From: Rhodoferax sp. UBA4409 | GTDB lineage: Bacteria; Pseudomonadota; Gammaproteobacteria; Burkholderiales; Burkholderiaceae_C | Reading direction: 5' to 3' | NCBI GenBank assembly: GCA_002390825.1 | Contig: DGQR01000245.1 | Span: forward strand, 1 to 40,967 | Length of the DNA: 40,967 nucleotides | Part shown: positions 39,155 through 40,967 of the stretch, piece by piece | Position numbering within the stretch: the stretch's first letter is position 1 | How the letters are laid out: the number at the start of each line of letters is the position of its first letter | Position numbers and translations under genes: made by a program | Notes under the pieces: generated by a model | The model's input: only the letters and a program-made list of their open reading frames with translations | The model's database searches: none | What the model was told of the DNA's origin: nothing

Positions 39155-39798
39155 TTCGCTTCGGTAGAGCCTAGCGCTGCGAGTTTGACCTCAACCAAGC
39201 GCCGATACTGGTCTTGCTGGGGCAATAGCTTGAGCGCTTCATTGAATCTTTGGGCCGCATCGTCACTCTTTCCTTGAGATAGCGCCAAGTCCCCTCGTTT
39301 GTCAGCGACCAATCCGCCGAATTCGGACGGGAAGTCGGTAGACAACAACTTACCCGCTTCATCAAACTCTTTCGACTCGATTAACAGACCCGCATGACGC
39401 ACTTTAGCCAAAGCTGCAAGGCCGGTATCTGCCTTGCTACCTGCAACCCAAGTCAAGGCAGTTTTCGCTACGTCCGGCTTGCCGGAAAGATAGGCCACTT
39501 TGGCCAAATTCAAACCAGATTGCTGGGTGTAAAAAACAGAAGGGAAGCGTTGCTTCATATCATCAAAGGCACGGGTAGACGCAATCAGATCGCCTGTTCC
39601 GATCAGACGTTCAACCTCTTCATACATTGCTGATGCTTGCTCCGCTTGGCGCTTATTCCACCACTGGTATCCGTTCCATGCAGCGAAGCTCCCGAGGACT
39701 GCGATCAACACCCAAGTGATTGCATTGCCGTACTGCTTCCAAAAATGCTTGAACTGGTCAAGTTGCTCTTGTTCTTCGAGATCTAAATGGTTTGCCAT
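39151..39798 (-). CDS. yfgM: YfgM-family ancillary SecYEG/BamB-linked TPR protein
   Basis: 215-residue protein with a short cytoplasmic N-terminus (LDLEEQEQLDQFKHFWKQYG), one membrane segment (about 24-44, AITWVLIAVLGSFAAWNGYQ) and a periplasmic TPR domain. This is the architecture of YfgM, which in E. coli associates with SecYEG and PpiD. Position between hisS and bamB is conserved. The ATG at 39798 fits the family start; further upstream sequence in frame runs into hisS. The stop overlaps the bamB start in GTGA. Confidence 0.92.
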   Translation of the reverse strand: MANHLDLEEQEQLDQFKHFWKQYGNAITWVLIAVLGSFAAWNGYQWWNKRQAEQASAMYEEVERLIGTGDLIASTRAFDDMKQRFPSVFYTQQSGLNLAKVAYLSGKPDVAKTALTWVAGSKADTGLAALAKVRHAGLLIESKEFDEAGKLLSTDFPSEFGGLVADKRGDLALSQGKSDDAAQRFNEALKLLPQQDQYRRLVEVKLAALGSTEAK

Positions 39799-39815
39799 GG
39801 TGTGCCTGTTTATGC

Positions 39816-40967
39816 TTATGACGCTTGATGCGACGCCCATTGCGCTACTTCAGTAAGCGCAATAGTGACTTGCGGAACATCCGCGTTTCTTAGTGATTTG
39901 ATGGTGACCTGTCCCGAGGATATTTCATCGGGCCCGAACACCAATGCGTAGCGCGCCCCAGAGCTGTCGGCACGCTTGAATTGAGACTTGAGACTGGGCA
40001 TGCCCTCTGGCGTGCTGGCCTGCATCTGTACTGATAAACCAGCCTGGCGCAGCGACGACAAAACCGGCATCACAGACGGCAAATAGTCAGAGTCCAGAAT
40101 GACCGCAAACACATCCAAGACAGGCGTCGGAAGTGGGCGCGCAGATTCTTGAATCAGCTCCAGAACGCGTTCGACCCCCATGGCCCAACCCACGCCGGGA
40201 GCCGGCTTGCCGCCTATTTGTTCAATCAAGTAGTCGTAGCGACCGCCGGCACAGACAGTCCCCTGTGATCCGAGTTTGGTTGTCACAAACTCAAAAACAG
40301 TCAAGTTGTAATAGTCCATACCGCGGACCAAGCGAGGATTGATGGTGTAGGGAACCCCGTGGCTTTCGAGGAGTCGGAGGACCGAATCTAAATGTGCCTT
40401 GGAAGCGCCGCCAAGAAAATCAATCAACTTGGGCGCGGCCTCAATCACGGGCTGCATAGCAGGATTCTTGGAGTCCAACAGACGCAGTGGATTCAAGTGC
40501 AAACGGCGCTTGGCCTCCTCATCAAGAGCGTCCTTATGAGACTCAAAATGCTCAATGAGTGCCGCCCGATGCCGGTGTCTCTCCTCCGGTTGGCCTAAGC
40601 TGTTGATCTGCAGCTCGATATCCGTCAGACCCAGCTCTTGCCATAGCATGTGCGCCATGAGGATGACCTCCGCATCCACCTCAGGTCCGCCGAAACCCAG
40701 GGCCTCGGCGCCGATCTGGTGGAATTGACGGTAGCGACCCCGCTGCGGGCGTTCATGCCGGAACATAGGCCCCATGTAATACAAGCGTTTGGGACCGTTG
40801 TAGAGCAAAGAATGCTCGACCACAGCGCGCACAACACCAGCGGTGTTTTCTGGGCGCAACGTCAGGGCTTCACCATTCAAGCGATCCTCGAATGAATACA
40901 TTTCCTTCTCAACAATATCCGTCACTTCGCCTAGCCCACGCACAAACAATGCGGTGGGCTCGACGAT
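39816..40967 (-). CDS. hisS: Histidyl-tRNA synthetase (5' end outside window)
   Basis: Class II aminoacyl-tRNA synthetase attaching histidine to tRNA-His. The 383 visible residues run from just before motif 2 region to the C-terminus; the frame remains open to the window edge, so roughly the first 40-50 residues are missing. Visible are the ATP/histidine-site blocks LTLRPENTAGVVRAVV and MGPMFRHERPQRGRYRQFHQ (motif 2), the HisA pattern LVRGMDYYNLTVFEF, GTVCAGGRYDYL, motif 3 PGVGWAMGVERVL, and a C-terminal anticodon-binding domain. yfgM follows 17 bases after the stop. Confidence 0.96.
   Translation of the reverse strand: MVEPTALFVRGLGEVTDIVEKEMYSFEDRLNGEALTLRPENTAGVVRAVVEHSLLYNGPKRLYYMGPMFRHERPQRGRYRQFHQIGAEALGFGGPEVDAEVILMAHMLWQELGLTDIELQINSLGQPEERHRHRAALIEHFESHKDALDEEAKRRLHLNPLRLLDSKNPAMQPVIEAAPKLIDFLGGASKAHLDSVLRLLESHGVPYTINPRLVRGMDYYNLTVFEFVTTKLGSQGTVCAGGRYDYLIEQIGGKPAPGVGWAMGVERVLELIQESARPLPTPVLDVFAVILDSDYLPSVMPVLSSLRQAGLSVQMQASTPEGMPSLKSQFKRADSSGARYALVFGPDEISSGQVTIKSLRNADVPQVTIALTEVAQWASHQAS

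Overview
The window is chromosomal DNA of high GC content, densely packed on both strands. Gene order and protein style point to a betaproteobacterium of the order Burkholderiales, most likely family Comamonadaceae (Rhodoferax/Curvibacter-like). This is inferred from the block hisS-yfgM-bamB-der-hfq-hflX-hflK-hflC-DUF2065-hisZ-purA and from the flavour of the proteins; no rRNA marker is present. I see no tRNA, rRNA, CRISPR array, prophage, insertion sequence or plasmid function.

Layout. (1) 1-5371, plus strand: the end of a polar/basic amino-acid ABC transporter operon with the Pseudomonas aotQ-aotM-aotO-aotP order, followed 18 bases later by a four-PAS diguanylate cyclase. (2) 5421-6323: an inner-membrane acyltransferase. 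(3) 6388-9285: envelope and stress genes. A DUF4398 lipoprotein and a DUF4398-OmpA lipoprotein run leftward, and a YqjD/YqjE-like trio runs rightward. (4) 9282-10459, minus: a YbgC-type thioesterase, an SRPBCC protein, and a tiny secreted Met/Lys/Cys-rich protein. (5) 10524-12829, plus: a secreted TPR protein and a HupE/UreJ-type membrane protein carrying an EF-hand loop, then a convergent TSUP permease. (6) 13649-20130: a beta-oxidation block. An acyl-CoA dehydrogenase lies divergent from a thiolase and a bifunctional hydratase/dehydrogenase, with a long palindromic operator candidate between them; a lipase-like hydrolase and a PF10118 protein follow. (7) 20140-21347: a split chromate transporter pair. 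(8) 21344-22506, minus: a lipoprotein and rlmB. (9) 22649-25477: an orphan MASE1/CHASE/PAS histidine kinase behind a very AT-rich leader. (10) 25592-28074: ybbA and tesA, divergent with overlapping start codons, then a small Lys-rich protein and a DUF2189 membrane protein. (11) 28127-40967, minus: housekeeping genes metC-type lyase, phosphoribosyltransferase, purA, hisZ, DUF2065, hflC, hflK, hflX, hfq, der, bamB, yfgM and the 3' part of hisS.

How they work together. The right third is a conserved core run covering translation (hisS, der, rlmB nearby), outer-membrane assembly (bamB, yfgM), RNA regulation (hfq), membrane protein quality control (hflKC), and histidine and purine synthesis. The middle block encodes fatty-acid degradation, probably under a TetR-type repressor encoded elsewhere. 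The left end couples amino-acid uptake with a c-di-GMP enzyme.

The most notable non-coding result is a 46-base dispersed element found by eye in four ungapped copies (16160, 21653, 25490, 29890; pairwise identity about 31-32 of 46 where I counted). Three copies lie 13-22 bases after a stop codon, in the sense orientation of the upstream gene. One of these also supplies the Shine-Dalgarno sequence of the next gene. The fourth lies inside the signal-peptide codons of a lipoprotein gene. I did not find a clearly new defence or mobile system. The best candidates for something undescribed are this repeat family, the Met/Cys-rich secreted protein next to the TPR/HupE-EF-hand pair, and the transporter-cyclase operon.
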